DNA of 64,000 nt, taken from Lactifluus volemus (taxonomy: Eukaryota > Basidiomycota > Agaricomycetes > Russulales > Russulaceae). The notes beneath the pieces were generated by a model, which was not told the origin of the DNA, did not search any database, and was given only the letters and a program-made list of their open reading frames with translations. The first letter of the stretch is position 1. Each line of letters begins with the position of its first letter. Shown in pieces: positions 1-11,292 of the stretch. The stretch is taken from positions 868,001-932,000 of the forward strand of contig WTXI01000005.1 of the NCBI GenBank assembly GCA_022376515.1, read 5' to 3'. A program made the translations under genes and the position numbers.

Positions 1-888
1 TCGAACGGAGGAGAGCTAGAAAATACACCTGTAGTCGCCTCCATTGCGAATATTATTAGCGTGGGGTGTCCTAGTAGTTGAAATAAGGGGGTAATTATAT
101 GCAGCCAGGGGGGGGACACGTGCTATACCACCTGGGAAACGTAGGCGCTAACACCCAAGACAGTCGCGAACCAGCGATGGTGGATACATGTACCGACAGA
201 ACAGCGGCCTGTGGGGGTCCTATGCAAAGATGGTCGGTCGATCAGCAATCGCATCGGATATTTGTAGACGATCCGTCTTGAGCGGTCCCGCCTCAGCCCA
301 GCCCTCATCTCGATGGATGCGGTCCGTACCCGCGAGTTTGACAAATTGGTTGGCCATTCGCCCACGTAGCTACTCTATACTTTTCTTTCCGCCTTTCCTC
401 CGCGTCCCGACGGGCCCTTCCATATCGGCATAAGCCATGGTCCACATTGCGCCCACATATGAATGGCGCTAGCCACTTTGATAAATCGCGCCGCATGGGC
501 TTCGAAATGCTCAACTAGAGAGGTAACTTGTCCGCGTGCTTTGCAAGGAACGACGATAGTCCCGACGCAGCCTTATTGTGTACTTCTTTGTAAACATAAG
601 AGAAGAAAGCCCAATGATAACGCCACGATAGTGACTCGGAAAAGGTCGTCTTGATAAAATGCCACGCGCGTAAGCAAGTGAGCGCGTCATGCCGGGCTGC
701 GGCTGAAATGTCAAACGACGAACCGGAAACTGCGCTGTAGAATGTAGTAACTCCCATCTGATCTCACTCGACTCGACTCGTCTTTCAGAACCGGTCCATA
801 CAGTGCAGCTAAACAGCTCCATTTTTTTTTCACTTGCACCCCTCCTCTCAGCCTTGTTTTTCACCACAAAATTATCCGCGTCATCTTC
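1..888. other. left-edge region without a recognisable gene
   Basis: Only short overlapping ORFs are present in all frames and none resembles a family I know. On the minus strand an open stretch of about 45 codons (roughly 365-560) contains HFEAHAARFIKVASAIHMW and could be the last exon of an unrecognised gene, but no start or splice partner is evident. The last 100 bases are pyrimidine-rich and are probably the promoter and 5' leader of the DUF1279 gene at 889. Confidence 0.5.
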
Positions 889-1551
889 GTGAGGATGATG
901 ATGAGACGAATGCTTCCACGTTTACCCTTTCTCCGGGCTATCCTTCCTCGGGGGGTCTCCCGACCCATCCTTCCTCTCACATCTCGCATCTCAATTCCGG
1001 AAACACGGATCCTCACCGGCACATTACGCATATCCCCTTTCCGTTCTCTTCACGCCACTCGAGTACGCCTCTCATCTCCCTCTCACCCTCCAAACACAGA
1101 TGAGGCCGTACCACTCTCAAAGCGACTCGCGACACTTATGAAAGCATATGGATGGTATGCCGTCGGCGTTTACGCGGTAATATCTATCGTCGACTTTACC
1201 GTCGCCTTTGCGGGAATCAACCTACTCGGCGCGGACTACGTCTCCTCTATCGCTACATCGGCGAAGGCCTGGGTACTCAACCTGGTGTATTCACGCCCCC
1301 CGGAGCCAGGTCGTGAAGGGATCGAGGATGCATCACAAAATATGACTGCAGGTGGGCAGGAAGGCCTGTATGCCATGCTTGTACTTGCGTACACAGTGCA
1401 CAAGACCCTCTTCCTACCTGTACGGATTGGATTAACCGCTGCATGTACGCCTAGAATTGTGAACTGGCTGCGCATCAGAGGGTGGGCTGGTGGGGAAGGT
1501 GCGCGTAAGGCCATGCAGGAGATGAGAGGGCGATTGAGGGACCGAGATTGA
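889..1551 (+). CDS. DUF1279 (FAM210/Nat2-like) mitochondrial inner-membrane protein
   Basis: Single-exon gene for 220 aa. The N-terminus is rich in Arg and hydrophobic residues and lacks acids (begins MRMMMRRMLPRLPFLRAIL), as expected of a mitochondrial presequence. The DUF1279 core starts near residue 78 (SKRLATLMKAYGWYAVGVYA) with one membrane segment at about residues 88-108, then a second hydrophobic stretch at about 155-175 (YAMLVLAYTVHKTLFLPVRI), and ends in a basic helix. The same core is found in animal FAM210A/B and yeast Nat2. The family is linked to mitochondrial translation and lipid homeostasis; its biochemical role is not settled. The first ATG of the ORF was chosen because the presequence begins there; the next Met codons lie within the first eight residues. 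Confidence 0.85.
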   Translation: MRMMMRRMLPRLPFLRAILPRGVSRPILPLTSRISIPETRILTGTLRISPFRSLHATRVRLSSPSHPPNTDEAVPLSKRLATLMKAYGWYAVGVYAVISIVDFTVAFAGINLLGADYVSSIATSAKAWVLNLVYSRPPEPGREGIEDASQNMTAGGQEGLYAMLVLAYTVHKTLFLPVRIGLTAACTPRIVNWLRIRGWAGGEGARKAMQEMRGRLRDRD

Positions 1552-1856
1552 ATCCGTCGGGCATCAATTTAGCTGGTCTTCCGTTGTTCGGCGTTGGTAA
1601 TCTCACTGATCCCTCCAACCAACACAGAAACGCAGATATATCATGATACATCGGCACTTGTTAATTCGACCAGCTAGAATGCTGGTTACACAGAACACAA
1701 CTCAGATACACTATAGTACAGAGGCAATCAAGTTGTCGTTTGGAATAGGATGAAACAGACGATTCGAAACGGGTTTGAGTTGCGATCACGCACTGGTGGG
1801 GGCTTCTTCCGCTGCAAAGTAGGGTTATCAATCAGGACGGTGATGGCCAAGAACCA

Positions 1857-2492
1857 CTACTCACGCCACAGAATACCGCTTTTGACGAGCTCCTCTGGCT
1901 TAGGCCTTTGCGTAAGTTTCTGATCCAGCTTGTCCTTGTAGAGCCCATATGAGTGATCACAAGATCACTCTCCTGGAATCGTGAGACACATACCTCGAGT
2001 TGTGACCTTTGCAGTTGGTCCCTCACAGCCTGCAATGCCGGGGCAACGTTCCCCTCTAGATCCGGCGAAGACGGGGGCGTTTTCAGCAAACGATGTGAGT
2101 TGCACGAGATCTGTAAAAAGTAGTACCTTTGAGAATATTGCGGTCTTGCAGTTCCTGTCTGTCAGGGCGTTGCGCGAGACGCTTTTCCAAAGCCTGAACA
2201 GTTTCGGCGCTCAGGGAGTTCTGGCGTGCTGGACGCACGTCAGCTTCCTCGGCGGCGTTGGTGGTTGTCACGGGTTCATTCGAAGCTGTTGTATGACGGT
2301 GAGCGTACAGGCTAGGTAAGGATCGACGGACGCACACATGAGTTTGTTGGATTGATCGATCACTGGCTTGAGGATGGGGAGAAGCGAGAAGCAAGTACCA
2401 CTGTAGGTGGTGTTCTTGTCTTCTAACCGAACCTGTATCGGATTGCTCATGTAATCAGTGGTCACGAGTGTCGACAGTCTTCCATCTTTCAT
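1857..2492 (-). CDS. RPEL-repeat protein
   Basis: Four exons, three introns. Exon 1 runs from 2492 (MKDGRLSTL) to a GT donor near 2395. Exon 2 contains LEKRLAQRPDRQELQDRNIL. Exon 3 is short (ends QLQRSQLE). Exon 4 contains DQKLTQRPKPEELVKSGILW and stops at 1857. The two blocks are RPEL motifs (RPxxxEL followed by a short helix), spaced as in the small fungal RPEL proteins of about 130 residues. In animals RPEL repeats bind G-actin (MRTF, Phactr); the fungal role is not established. Splicing was worked out by hand: phases 1, 1 and 0 join in frame, including a TAG acceptor before exon 3. Translated without introns the region looks like three unrelated small ORFs, so automated models may miss it. 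Confidence 0.75.
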
Positions 2493-2636
2493 GGGACAGT
2501 ATCATTTATTATTGGGTATAAGATGGCTAATTATACACGTGTCCAGTAAAAATGAAAGGATGTGGGTGGCCGTGAAGCAATATGGGTGGACCATACGAAA
2601 GAGTGTCAAGTGGAGAGTTCACTGAAGAGTTGGGGA

Positions 2637-3194
2637 TCAAACACCACGCCAGAAATCGGTATCCAGTCCTTTGTTCTCTCTCTTCTCGTGCTCCATCTTT
2701 CTCAGCAGTTCAGCTTTTCGTGCGTTTCGCTCCTCGCGCCACTCTTCCACGTACTCTCGTGCCTCCCGTATGCTTTCCTTGACGTGCTCGACTTCGGCCG
2801 CCATATCGCGATCGATCTTGTCGAGAAGGTCGATGAACCCGACGAACTTTTTCGATGCTGCAGCAGAAAGGCGAGGCATTGTGGGTGGAGAAGCATGAGG
2901 AAAAGGTATAATTGAAGTCTCGTCACCGGTGAGCTCTGAGAGCGGGCGAGTGACGGTGATTCCTGGAACAGAATGGGAAGGATGACGCGTGAGGGAGGAA
3001 CTTGACGACGATGATGAAGAGATTGAAGGCGCCACTTTTTGGAAAGGTGTCACCTCGGGCCATAGCGTTGTACGTGGAGGAGGGGGTAGGGTGTCGAGGA
3101 AAGGGCCAGCGTCGGATGGTAGAGACAAAAGAAGGGGAGAGCTAGGGATGTCGAGCTGGATGAAGACCGGCTTTTCTAAGGAGACTGAGATCAT
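2637..3194 (-). CDS. hypothetical protein with C-terminal coiled coil and possible upstream membrane segment
   Basis: Reads 185 aa from the first available ATG. The C-terminal half (LSAAASKKFVGFIDLLDKID onward) is a charged helix likely to form a coiled coil; the middle is Ser/Pro-rich. The frame stays open upstream of this Met for about 60 codons (to about 3378) and encodes a strongly hydrophobic stretch (AIILRLFILPFLYLGLGATL) that looks like a membrane anchor, followed by basic residues. No in-frame ATG lies in that stretch, so the true start is probably on an upstream exon joined at an AG near 3378. I do not recognise the family. It lies tail-side to the RPEL gene and is divergent from the NUXM-like gene. 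Confidence 0.55.
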   Translation of the reverse strand: MISVSLEKPVFIQLDIPSSPLLLSLPSDAGPFLDTLPPPPRTTLWPEVTPFQKVAPSISSSSSSSSSLTRHPSHSVPGITVTRPLSELTGDETSIIPFPHASPPTMPRLSAAASKKFVGFIDLLDKIDRDMAAEVEHVKESIREAREYVEEWREERNARKAELLRKMEHEKRENKGLDTDFWRGV

Positions 3195-3652
3195 GAGATC
3201 AAGTTTCCGCGGTGATCTGGAGGGTTCAAGTTCCCAAATTCGAATGGCGAGTCGCTGTAAGAGATGGACAGATAGCCTCCAAAGGGTCGCTCCGAGACCG
3301 AGGTATAAAAAAGGCAGTATAAATAGTCGTAGAATTATGGCGCCAGCACCGAGACTAGTAATTATTGACTGAATGGTGAATTATAAGCGAATCGGTATTG
3401 TACACAGGGCGTCTGGTCGTTGTAGGGAAGTTACGTTCAGTTGAGACCGCTTGGCTCGTTCGGGTTGCCACGTGTAAATGTGACGGATATCTCGTGACTC
3501 GCGTGACAGCTTGTCGCAAAGAAGGACTGGGGACTCGGAAAGACGAGACGACTCAATGTCTTTGGTGAAGACTGCGCTCTTCGCTGCTCGTCCACAGGCG
3601 GTACATTTCTCGCGCATCCAACGTAGATGTGTATCGTCCGACTCGCATAACC

Positions 3653-4124
3653 ATGGCGCAGACGCTGCGTATCCAAAAGAAGGTGCGTTTTGCTTTGTTT
3701 ACAGCTTTTCTGATATTTTCATCCTTGCATCATAGGTTTTAGTTCTGCTGGCTGGAAATACACAATCATCGCTGCATTGGGAATCGTTGGGTTCTACAAA
3801 TTCGCGCCGAGTCCAGATGAAGACAATTATGTGACCCGCTACATCTCGTACTACTTTACACCTAGTAGCTCTTGGGCGAGGGTGAACGAAAGACACTTGG
3901 AGCTGGCAACGAGTCTACAAGAGGCCACTCAGATCTGCCAGACGAGCCAACGACCTCCTATACACAGATACCGCTACCCTCAGTTCGTCTGAATTCTTTT
4001 TTTTTTTTGATTTACTCTTAACGTGAATGATAGCTCGCTGGAGGTGGCATCAGCATTTTCCATTCCTGTAGGAGGAGATCCTGATGTATCGGGAGTAAAA
4101 GTGAAGGGTGGCAATGAATTTTAG
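3653..4124 (+). CDS. probable NADH:ubiquinone oxidoreductase accessory subunit (NUXM / 17.8 kDa-like)
   Basis: Three exons. Exon 1 starts MAQTLRIQKK. Exon 2 encodes one membrane helix (KYTIIAALGIVGFYKFAPS) followed by TRYISYYFTP, WARVNERHLELA and HRYRYP. Reading through gives a stop at 3992, but a GT donor near 3981 joined to the TAG acceptor near 4032 continues as LEVASAFSIPVGGDPDVSG and stops at 4124. The pattern of a single membrane anchor, an x-WxxRNxxH helix, an R-x-R-x-P motif and a terminal SxFxIPVG loop matches the fungal complex I subunit NUXM as I know it. Predicted location is the mitochondrial inner membrane. The exon 1 donor is uncertain (3683 is the better consensus, 3687 gives the right phase). 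Confidence 0.5.
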
Positions 4125-4430
4125 AAAGCGTCCGAATAATATCCGTATTTTCCGATCTGGTCGGATCCAATTTTTGAGACAAGATGGTTGTCAATTGAGA
4201 ATGTTGAACGTTAAATTGTAGACTAATTAGGAAAGAGCGAGCAAGAGTGTAGAAACGAGGTGGTCGCGAGGCAAACGTTTCACCGTACTGTACGGTACAG
4301 TGCAGTGCTCCAGCTCGACTCCCCGTACTGTCACTTTTCCCCACATCTGTACCCTCCCAAGTTCCCTTTCTTTTCCCGCCAATCCTTACTTTACCTCTTT
4401 TCATATGTTAATATTCCACACAGGTTCACA

Positions 4431-7400
4431 ATGACAACATTCCGTGGACCTCCACCTTGGTACCTCCTCTCCCTCCTCGCCCTTCTCAATGTCGTTCGTG
4501 CAGATGTCCCTCTCGTCGATTTTGATCGCATGGGTACCGTTGGCCTCGTCGGTGCCTTTGCCGGTCTCGACTTTTTCAATAGTTCTGCCAATCTCACCTT
4601 CGATCCCTCCACCTCAACATTACTCTTACGTTCCCCTCATGGCGCTTTAACTCGCATCGCTTCAACCAGCGCTGGCGGGATTATCTCCGCAGGTTGCGCC
4701 ATCGGCAATACCTATTATATTGCTGGCGAATTTTCTTCCATCGGCACCGTTACAGCCTCCAACGTTGCGTCCTACAATCCCGCCGCCGGAACTTTTGCCG
4801 CTCTAGGAAAAGGAGGTCCCAATGGCCCTGTGAATGCTCTTTTCTGCGACTCGACTCATAACAAGCTCTGGGCCGGTGGCCACTTTACGACTCCCGCCTC
4901 CGCCGTCGCTGTTTGGGACACGGGTTCATCCTCATGGTCAGCCCCGCCTTTTGGGGGTCTTACAGGTGTCGCGGCCGAGGTCTTGTCAATCACCACAAAT
5001 TCCTCCCAGGCCAGTCTCTTTTTTTCAGGGTCCTTCGTTGCACCTTTCCAGGGAGCGGCCTTGAATACCAACAACAATCCGAATGTCCCTTTTTCTTCAG
5101 GCGCCACCCCATTCTCGTCTTCACTTGTCCCCATACCCCTCCAGACCGCGCAAATCGAGGGTTCTCCCTCGTCCATAGACCCCAATTTCAGCCAAATACA
5201 GAACATCCTTTGTCCTACAGGCAATGACGGCCCAGGACAAACGTGGTTCGCTGCGGACGGCAGTAGTGCACAAATCACCGCGAGAACATTCCAATATATC
5301 AGTGCAAGTGGCATCCGCCTTGGAAACACGTTCCTTAACGGACGAGGGACGACAGAATTTACGTACGTACGCAGTATACTCCGCAGAACCCCCGACAATG
5401 ACTGATGGTCTCGGTAGCGTGACTACCATCCCAGATAACACTGTTCAACAACTCAGCTTCGTGAACCCAGCAACAGGGCAGACCCAGACTTGCACGAATT
5501 GCCCATTGTCTGTTGATGCCACCGTCCCGTATCAGGACTTCACATTCCAAAATGCACGTATTATCACCGGAGTTCAAGTCACACTATCCGCATTTCAAGG
5601 TGCCGGCGCTGGACTCCACTTATTCCAAATCCTTTCATCTGGTGCATTCGCATCCGCGGTTGCCGCCAATAATGATATTTCGTGCTTTGCGCCTGTCGCT
5701 TCCGGCGCCACTTTCACCGGGCAATGGACTGATCTCGAAGCAAACACGAACATCCCAGCAACTACCCAGGCCGTTCTCGTCTCCACTGTGAACGTTGGCA
5801 CCACGCCCGCGAACGGACCGAGTTTCACTTGGATGCCCTACATTTCAGCGTCTGGCCAGTACACCATAAATCTACTCGTCCCTGGCTGCACGGACTTCCA
5901 GGACTGCGCTCTACGCACATCCGTCCAGGTTGAGGTATTCCCAGGTGGTGGTCAGGATCCTGTAGTAACCGTTATCGACCAGCGAAACCAGAACGATGCA
6001 GTCCAGCAGATCTACAATGGCCCCGTTGTACCTTCGTCCCCCAACTTTGTATTGACGATCACCATGACCCTCGCAGACAATCCCGCGGGCGCGGGTCAGA
6101 ATGGCCAATATCGTCTTGTCGCCGACCGCGTTCAGTTAATCTTGACAAAACCCGACGCTACAGCCAACGGCCCAGGAATCGTAGGCAACGGAAAGGTAGC
6201 GTTTGGGTTTTTGGAATGGCCGTTTTCACTCACTGCCAACGCAAACGCTGCCACGGGTTTACCTGATGCCGATGAGACGTTCCTCGATACCATTGGCTTA
6301 TCTTTATTCAACGATCTCGGTGGAGAGGCCGCCATCGCTGCGTACGGGGCAGTGATCTCCGCGGTCGTACATCACCCGTCTGGTGCTGTCTTCCTTGGCG
6401 GGACTTTCAGTCTCAATGCACCTGCCACCAGCAACATCGTCGTCTTCAAAAACGGCGCGTTAAAAGCCCTGTCTGGGGGCGGGCTTAATGGTCCCGTGAC
6501 ATCCCTCGCTTTCCAAGGCAACACGCTTTATGTCGGCGGTTCGTTTTCAGACACACAGTCCAAGTCCACGCAAGGCCGCATCAACGGTATCGCGTCGTAC
6601 GATGTTGCACATGATCAATGGTCGCCATTATTAGCCGGGGTGGACGGCCCGGTCCAGAGCCTCAACGTCGACAATGGCCAACTTGCCGTTGCTGGTAAAT
6701 TCACCAGGATCCGCAGCGCGGGCGTCGGTACCGGGCTGGAATCGCCGGGACTGGCGTTGTGGAATACGAGCAGCGGTGGATGGGTCAATGGGGGTGGGTT
6801 CTTACTCGGCAGCCTGACGTTTGTAGGGAACGGCACGACCCCAGCCAAGGGCCAACAACAGTCGCAGATCATCGCGGGAAACATTGGGGATTCGCTCGAG
6901 TATGGCGCGAGCGGGTTCGTCTTGGTCCAGAATGGGAATGGTGGCGAACCAGAATTGACCCCGCTCGGCGTGCAGCTTGGGGATGACGTCGCCTCCAGTT
7001 CTACGACGGCCACAACAAAACGCCGCGGCACCAATAACCAACGCGCTACTACCACCTGGGTCTCTCGCCGCATGAAATTTGCGCGGTTGCTTGAGCGTCA
7101 GTCAAGTACCTCTTTGCCACCCGATCCTCCCGCACCTGCCCCGGCCGTTCTCGCGGGCACCTTTTGGATAAACGCGACCAACTCGAAGCAGGTCGCGATC
7201 ATCGGTGGCAACTTTTCTTTCGCGAACGGGAATGCCGTGTCTGCTGGGATCGCGGTGTATAATCCATCGGCTGCCGCGCTCACCGCGTTACAAGGCCCAG
7301 CTATCAGCGGCATCGTACGCGCAGTACTCGTGCAAGACACGCTTCTATTCGTCGGCGGGACGTTCACGATTCCGGGAACGAGCATCGCGAACTTTGGGAT

Positions 7401-8966
7401 CTACGATCTCGTGCACAATACGTGGTTATCGTCTGCCGTGCCGGCTCTTCAGAACCCGAATGGCGCGTCTGTGTCGTCAGGTCGTTAACTGCGTCGGCGG
7501 CGAAACCAAAAACGGTGATTGTTGCCGGCTCGTTCGCGCAGGCCGGCTCGCTGCAGTGCCACGCCATTTGTGAATGGGACGTTGAGACAAATCAGTGGAA
7601 TGCCCTCGGAGATGGCATTCAAGGTGATATCGCATCGGTGGCTTATGCAGGGGTGAGTCGTGCTTGTTCACGCGCGAATCGTGACCATTGATGGTTTTGG
7701 GGCAGAGCAATCAAGATGTGCTCATAGCTGGTGGTTCTATCACGTTATCGGGGCCGCCTCCGACAACGTTCTGCAGTTTACGTTTAGCAACGCAAGTTGG
7801 AGTATCATGGGCAATGGCGCGAATCTCCCTGGTCCTGTCACTGCAGTGACAGTTAACAACGGCAACACGAGTAGCATCTTCGCTGCCGGGCGGTGCGTGT
7901 TTCAAAATCGGATAGCAAGACAGTCAGGGAAATTTAACAATTTGCTACAGTTCTACAGATGGTAGCTCTTCTTTCTTGGCTGCTTGGAATGGCCATACCT
8001 GGTCGTCTCAGGGCTCTGCCCTCGGTGGTACCAGCGCCATCTCCCAGCTCACGATGGTCCCGCTCCAAAACGAATACAAGCCACAGGGAGTCATCCAAGG
8101 CGATCGAATGTTGTTGATGTCCGGAACCTTCTCGATTCGTCGTTTGGACAAGCTTCCTCGATCTTATTTGATGGCCATTCGTTCTACCCTTACATTGTCA
8201 CGGCCTCGGAGTCTGGCAGCCCCGGATCGATGTCTGGCCTTTTCAACTCAATAGCAAACTTCAGCTTCGCTCAGCATCGTAAGAAGACTTATCAGCCCTT
8301 GTGTTTTTAGATCTGATGCTAATCGTGTCCTGCGTTTACAGATTTCCTTGCCACTGGTGTGGTCATTCTAATATCCATCGCCATCGGAGCTGGCATTGTC
8401 TTCCTACTTGTGTTACTGGGCATCCTCTGGACCCTTTTCGCCCGTCGCGATGAGGCCGTCAGCAAGTTTGACCCCGCAGATATGGGCAATGACGACGACT
8501 CGACAGAACATAGACCCTCTTCCCTACTCGAACATATCAACGCCGCGACCACGTCAATACTGGAAAGCCAGAGTCCATTCCAGGGTGTAGAGAAGGAGAC
8601 GGCGGCGGCCGACGCAGGTGCCTCGAGTACAGGGCACGATCTTCTCTCCGGACCCGATGCAAGTAATTACATACGGGCAGAAACGCCATCGGATGCGTTT
8701 GGAGGTGGACTTGGTACTGAAGAAACGGGACGTCCCGCGCATGCCCGTTACTCGTTTGATGGTACCGGAGAGGGTGAGCTTTCGTTGGCTGTTGGGCAGG
8801 AGATCGAGATTCTTGATGATAACGATCACTCGTAAGCGCTCATATCCTTTTTCGTTTTTGTTTGATTCTTTCTGACAAGAAACGCGTCTCTGAATTTAGG
8901 TGGTGGTACGCTCGCGACGTGCGTACGGGGAATGAAGGCGTCGTCCCCGCATCTTATGTATATTGA
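4431..8966 (+). CDS. rax2: Rax2-like cortical polarity protein with C-terminal SH3 domain
   Basis: Large type I membrane protein. Signal peptide at residues 1-24 (core WYLLSLLALLNVVRA), then a long extracellular region of repeated kelch/galactose-oxidase-like blades (AGGHFTTP, LGGTFSLN, VGGSFSDT, VGGTFTIP), one transmembrane helix (VVILISIAIGAGIVFLLVLL, near 8360-8430), a cytoplasmic tail and a final SH3 domain (ARYSFDGTGEGELSL ... WWYARDV ... GVVPASYVY). Rax2 marks growth sites with Rax1 and Bud proteins in yeasts and hyphae. Introns: 5363-5417, 7653-7705, one from about 7892 ending before TTCTACAG, 8280-8340, and 8834-8899. Three one-base frame breaks (near 7472, 7758 and 8132) interrupt otherwise conserved sequence; each is repaired by one extra base in a short G or C run, so sequencing error is likelier than decay. 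The ATG at 4431 is the one directly preceding the signal peptide. Confidence 0.85.
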
Positions 8967-9316
8967 GGACTAGCCTCATTTTGATTTGGGATCAGTTTTC
9001 TTTATCTCTCCCATAATTATTCTCGGTTTTTTTTTTTTTTCATGATGTATGTTCTTTACGATATCCTATCCCTGAACTCGCTTTCTGGTACCAACAGCCT
9101 AGATTGTCATTTGTCTTGTATATCGTCACGCTCACTTTGCACAGTTAATTCGTGTCTCATACATTGTGCGTCTGACACTCCTCTGGCAGAGTCCCGTAAT
9201 AGCTTTGTGTTCTTGGGGAACGACTAGAATAGCACTGAATTACAGAGATTTTTTTAGACCATTTCCCCATGTCCTCATAAGACTACATCGCAATTACAGA
9301 AGAGTAACAACCGCCA

Positions 9317-10980
9317 TCACTGAAAAAGAATGTTTTACACGCCGGTGAGCTCGCAAAATAAAAATAAAAATGTACAGTCCAGAAAGGGAATAGGACCGAC
9401 CTGGAGCAATGGGTCTCGGTAATGCTTCTGGTGATTATGCACGAACGCCACGCGCGTTTTATAATCCTCCTTGCGCTTCTGGTCGCGGAACTCGCGGATA
9501 TGGCGTCCCGCCTCGCGGGCCTCGCCCCGATTTCGCGCTTTGACCACTTGGGTGCCCGCGCCAAACGCGCCGAATCCGCACTTGCGCGGCACGAGCGCCG
9601 ATTTGTGTCTATCGGCGAGCAACCGTCGTACGATTTGACGACCAGAGTTGGGGTCCTCCTTGCCGGATGATGATGTTCTTGCGGTGGTGGTGCTGTTGGA
9701 GAAGGATTGGGCATAATAGCGACGCATGCTGCGGTGGCCGATGCGACTACCTGAAGGTAGAACTAGCTCGAGGTGTGAGTCACCGAGGGTGATCTGGTTT
9801 GAGGGTAAGCTGTCCGTATCAGAGCTGTCGTCTTCGTCTTCGTCGTCGTCTTCTTCTTCCTCCTCCTGTGTACTACTACTACTAGTGGTAGCATCGTCCA
9901 CCACCTCGTCGACTTCACCACCAGAGTCGTCCACGTCCTCCCAGCCATCTGCAGCAGCCTTCTTCTCCCTCTTTGCCTTTCTTTTTTCCTCCTTACGCCT
10001 TCGCCTCTCTTCGGCATCCGGGTAGGACGAAGAGAAATCGTAGTAATCCGATATTTCGAGCATGTCGTCCTCAGTGTCGTACGCGATCTTGCAATGACTC
10101 TTGTCAACCATATGCTTGCGAACGGCATCGAGAGTGTGGAACTCGCGACCTTTCCCGTTGCAGTATAGGCAGACGTTGCCTACGGCGATCTTCTCCCCGA
10201 GGTAGACGATAAGTCCGGTCAGATCGACAAGATATTCCGTATCGGGGATGAAGAAGGAGTGTTCGTCTGCCATGTGAGCAAGGTTAACCTCTAAAGAAGA
10301 AGAGACGTGGGTACAGAAGAAACAGTGAGCAGAAGAAAGGCGCGAGCGTGCGGCGGCTATCTTCTCATCGAGAGTTAATGCGCCCTCATCCTCTGGATCA
10401 TCAGAACCGGGCTGCCCAGATATGGGGTGTGTCTGTGATACTTCTACTTCTTTAGTAGTTGTAGAGGGGGGGTTGGGGGTCTGATCTTCTAGAGATGTCG
10501 CCTTCCCAGCCGTAGACCCAACGGAGCGTGGACGATCTACCTGGGACTGGACCTTAAATTCGTTCTCGCGGTGCTTTTTGGAGAGCATATGCGATCTATA
10601 GGCATTCTCCGTCGTATACGTTTTGCTGATAACAAGTCGTCATCGAAAACTCTTAAACCACCAGGGAAGCAGACACGTACCGGCATACTTCACAGGTCGA
10701 ACCCTTAGGCGACAGAGCCACTGCGGTCTCTTGCCTTCTCTCAAGCACCTTCTGATTGAAAACAGCTACGCTAACTGGTGGAAGTGATGCTACCCTGCGT
10801 TTCATATTGTACCGGTGGTGGTCTGAGCGATAGTGATCCCCTGAAAGCGGTCAGCTCAATCCTTGAAGGTGAGCCAAAAGCGGTCGTACTCTGCTCTTCT
10901 GCAGTGAGAAATGCAATTGAACACGACAAGCAGGTGAACAGTTGTCTGTCATCTTGTTCTGTTGTTTGTACGTCGGCCAT
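9317..10980 (-). CDS. rei1: Rei1/ZNF622 cytoplasmic 60S ribosome-maturation zinc-finger protein
   Basis: Starts at 10980 (MADVQTTEQDDRQLFTCLSC). Zinc finger 1 (CLSC...H-YRSDHHRYNMKRR) and the second finger (TCEVCRKTYTTENAYRSHML) are split by introns; two more C2H2 units follow (CFFCTHVSSSLEVNLAHMADEH and CLYCNGKGREF...HMVDKSH). After an acidic linker, the conserved C-terminal block HRSMRRYYAQ, RKCGFGAFG, RVAFVHNHQKHYRDPLLQ is present. Rei1 releases and recycles the nuclear export factors Arx1 and Alb1 from pre-60S particles and inspects the exit tunnel. The family ends in RDxLLQ. Here CAG is followed by a GT donor at 9400; splicing 9320-9400 places TGA directly after the intron, so the last exon contributes only the stop codon. 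Reading through instead would add 20 atypical hydrophobic residues. Confidence 0.9.
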
Positions 10981-11109
10981 GAGGAAAAGATATAAAGAAA
11001 GGGAAGTGTTAAGGATGAGCTCCGAGTCACACTGGCCGGATTAAGTCATGACCAAAGATTATAGCCGTAATCTCGCGTGCGTGTCGCGTAGTCACCCTAC
11101 AACCGGTTA

Positions 11110-11114
11110 CAACA
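11110..11114. repeat. 5-bp target-site duplication (left) of the copia-like element
   Basis: CAACA directly precedes the left LTR and is repeated directly after the right LTR at 13343-13347. Confidence 0.8.
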
Positions 11115-11280
11115 TATTGACATCTGTGATGTGACGTCACTGAACATCGCACGTCATCATTGTTATCACATGTACTATTCCCTGTGCAAGTACTTAAACA
11201 GAATAGTTTGGGGTGTAAATAAAATAATTCTCTCTCCCTTACTATCACGCCGTGATCATGTCACAGTCCGATTTCCATTA
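11115..11280 (+). repeat. left LTR (166 bp)
   Basis: Begins TATTGACATCTG and ends TTTCCATTA; matches 13177-13342 base for base on my reading. Contains a perfect bZIP palindrome TGACGTCA at 11132-11139, with a second ACGTCATC half-site 17 bases on. LTR promoters lie here, so the site is a candidate stress-responsive (Atf/CREB type) control element. Confidence 0.9.
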
Positions 11281-11292
11281 GGTTATGGGCCC
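11281..11292 (+). promoter_or_regulatory. primer-binding site complementary to the initiator tRNA-Met anticodon arm
   Basis: GGTTATGGGCCC is the reverse complement of GGGCCCATAACC, the anticodon region (CAT) of eukaryotic initiator tRNA-Met. Copia elements prime from a half-tRNA cut in this loop rather than from the tRNA 3' end, so this assigns the element to the copia lineage although it encodes no protein. Confidence 0.7.

Noticed and set aside
3981..3992. Stop at 3992 as the end of the NUXM-like gene
   Set aside because: A good GT-AG intron continues the frame into SAFSIPVGGDPDVSG, which fits the family C-terminus.
7471..8134. Programmed frameshifting in Rax2
   Set aside because: Three separate breaks, no shared slippery sequence, all of the same one-base type near short G/C runs and also seen in unrelated genes; sequencing indels are simpler.
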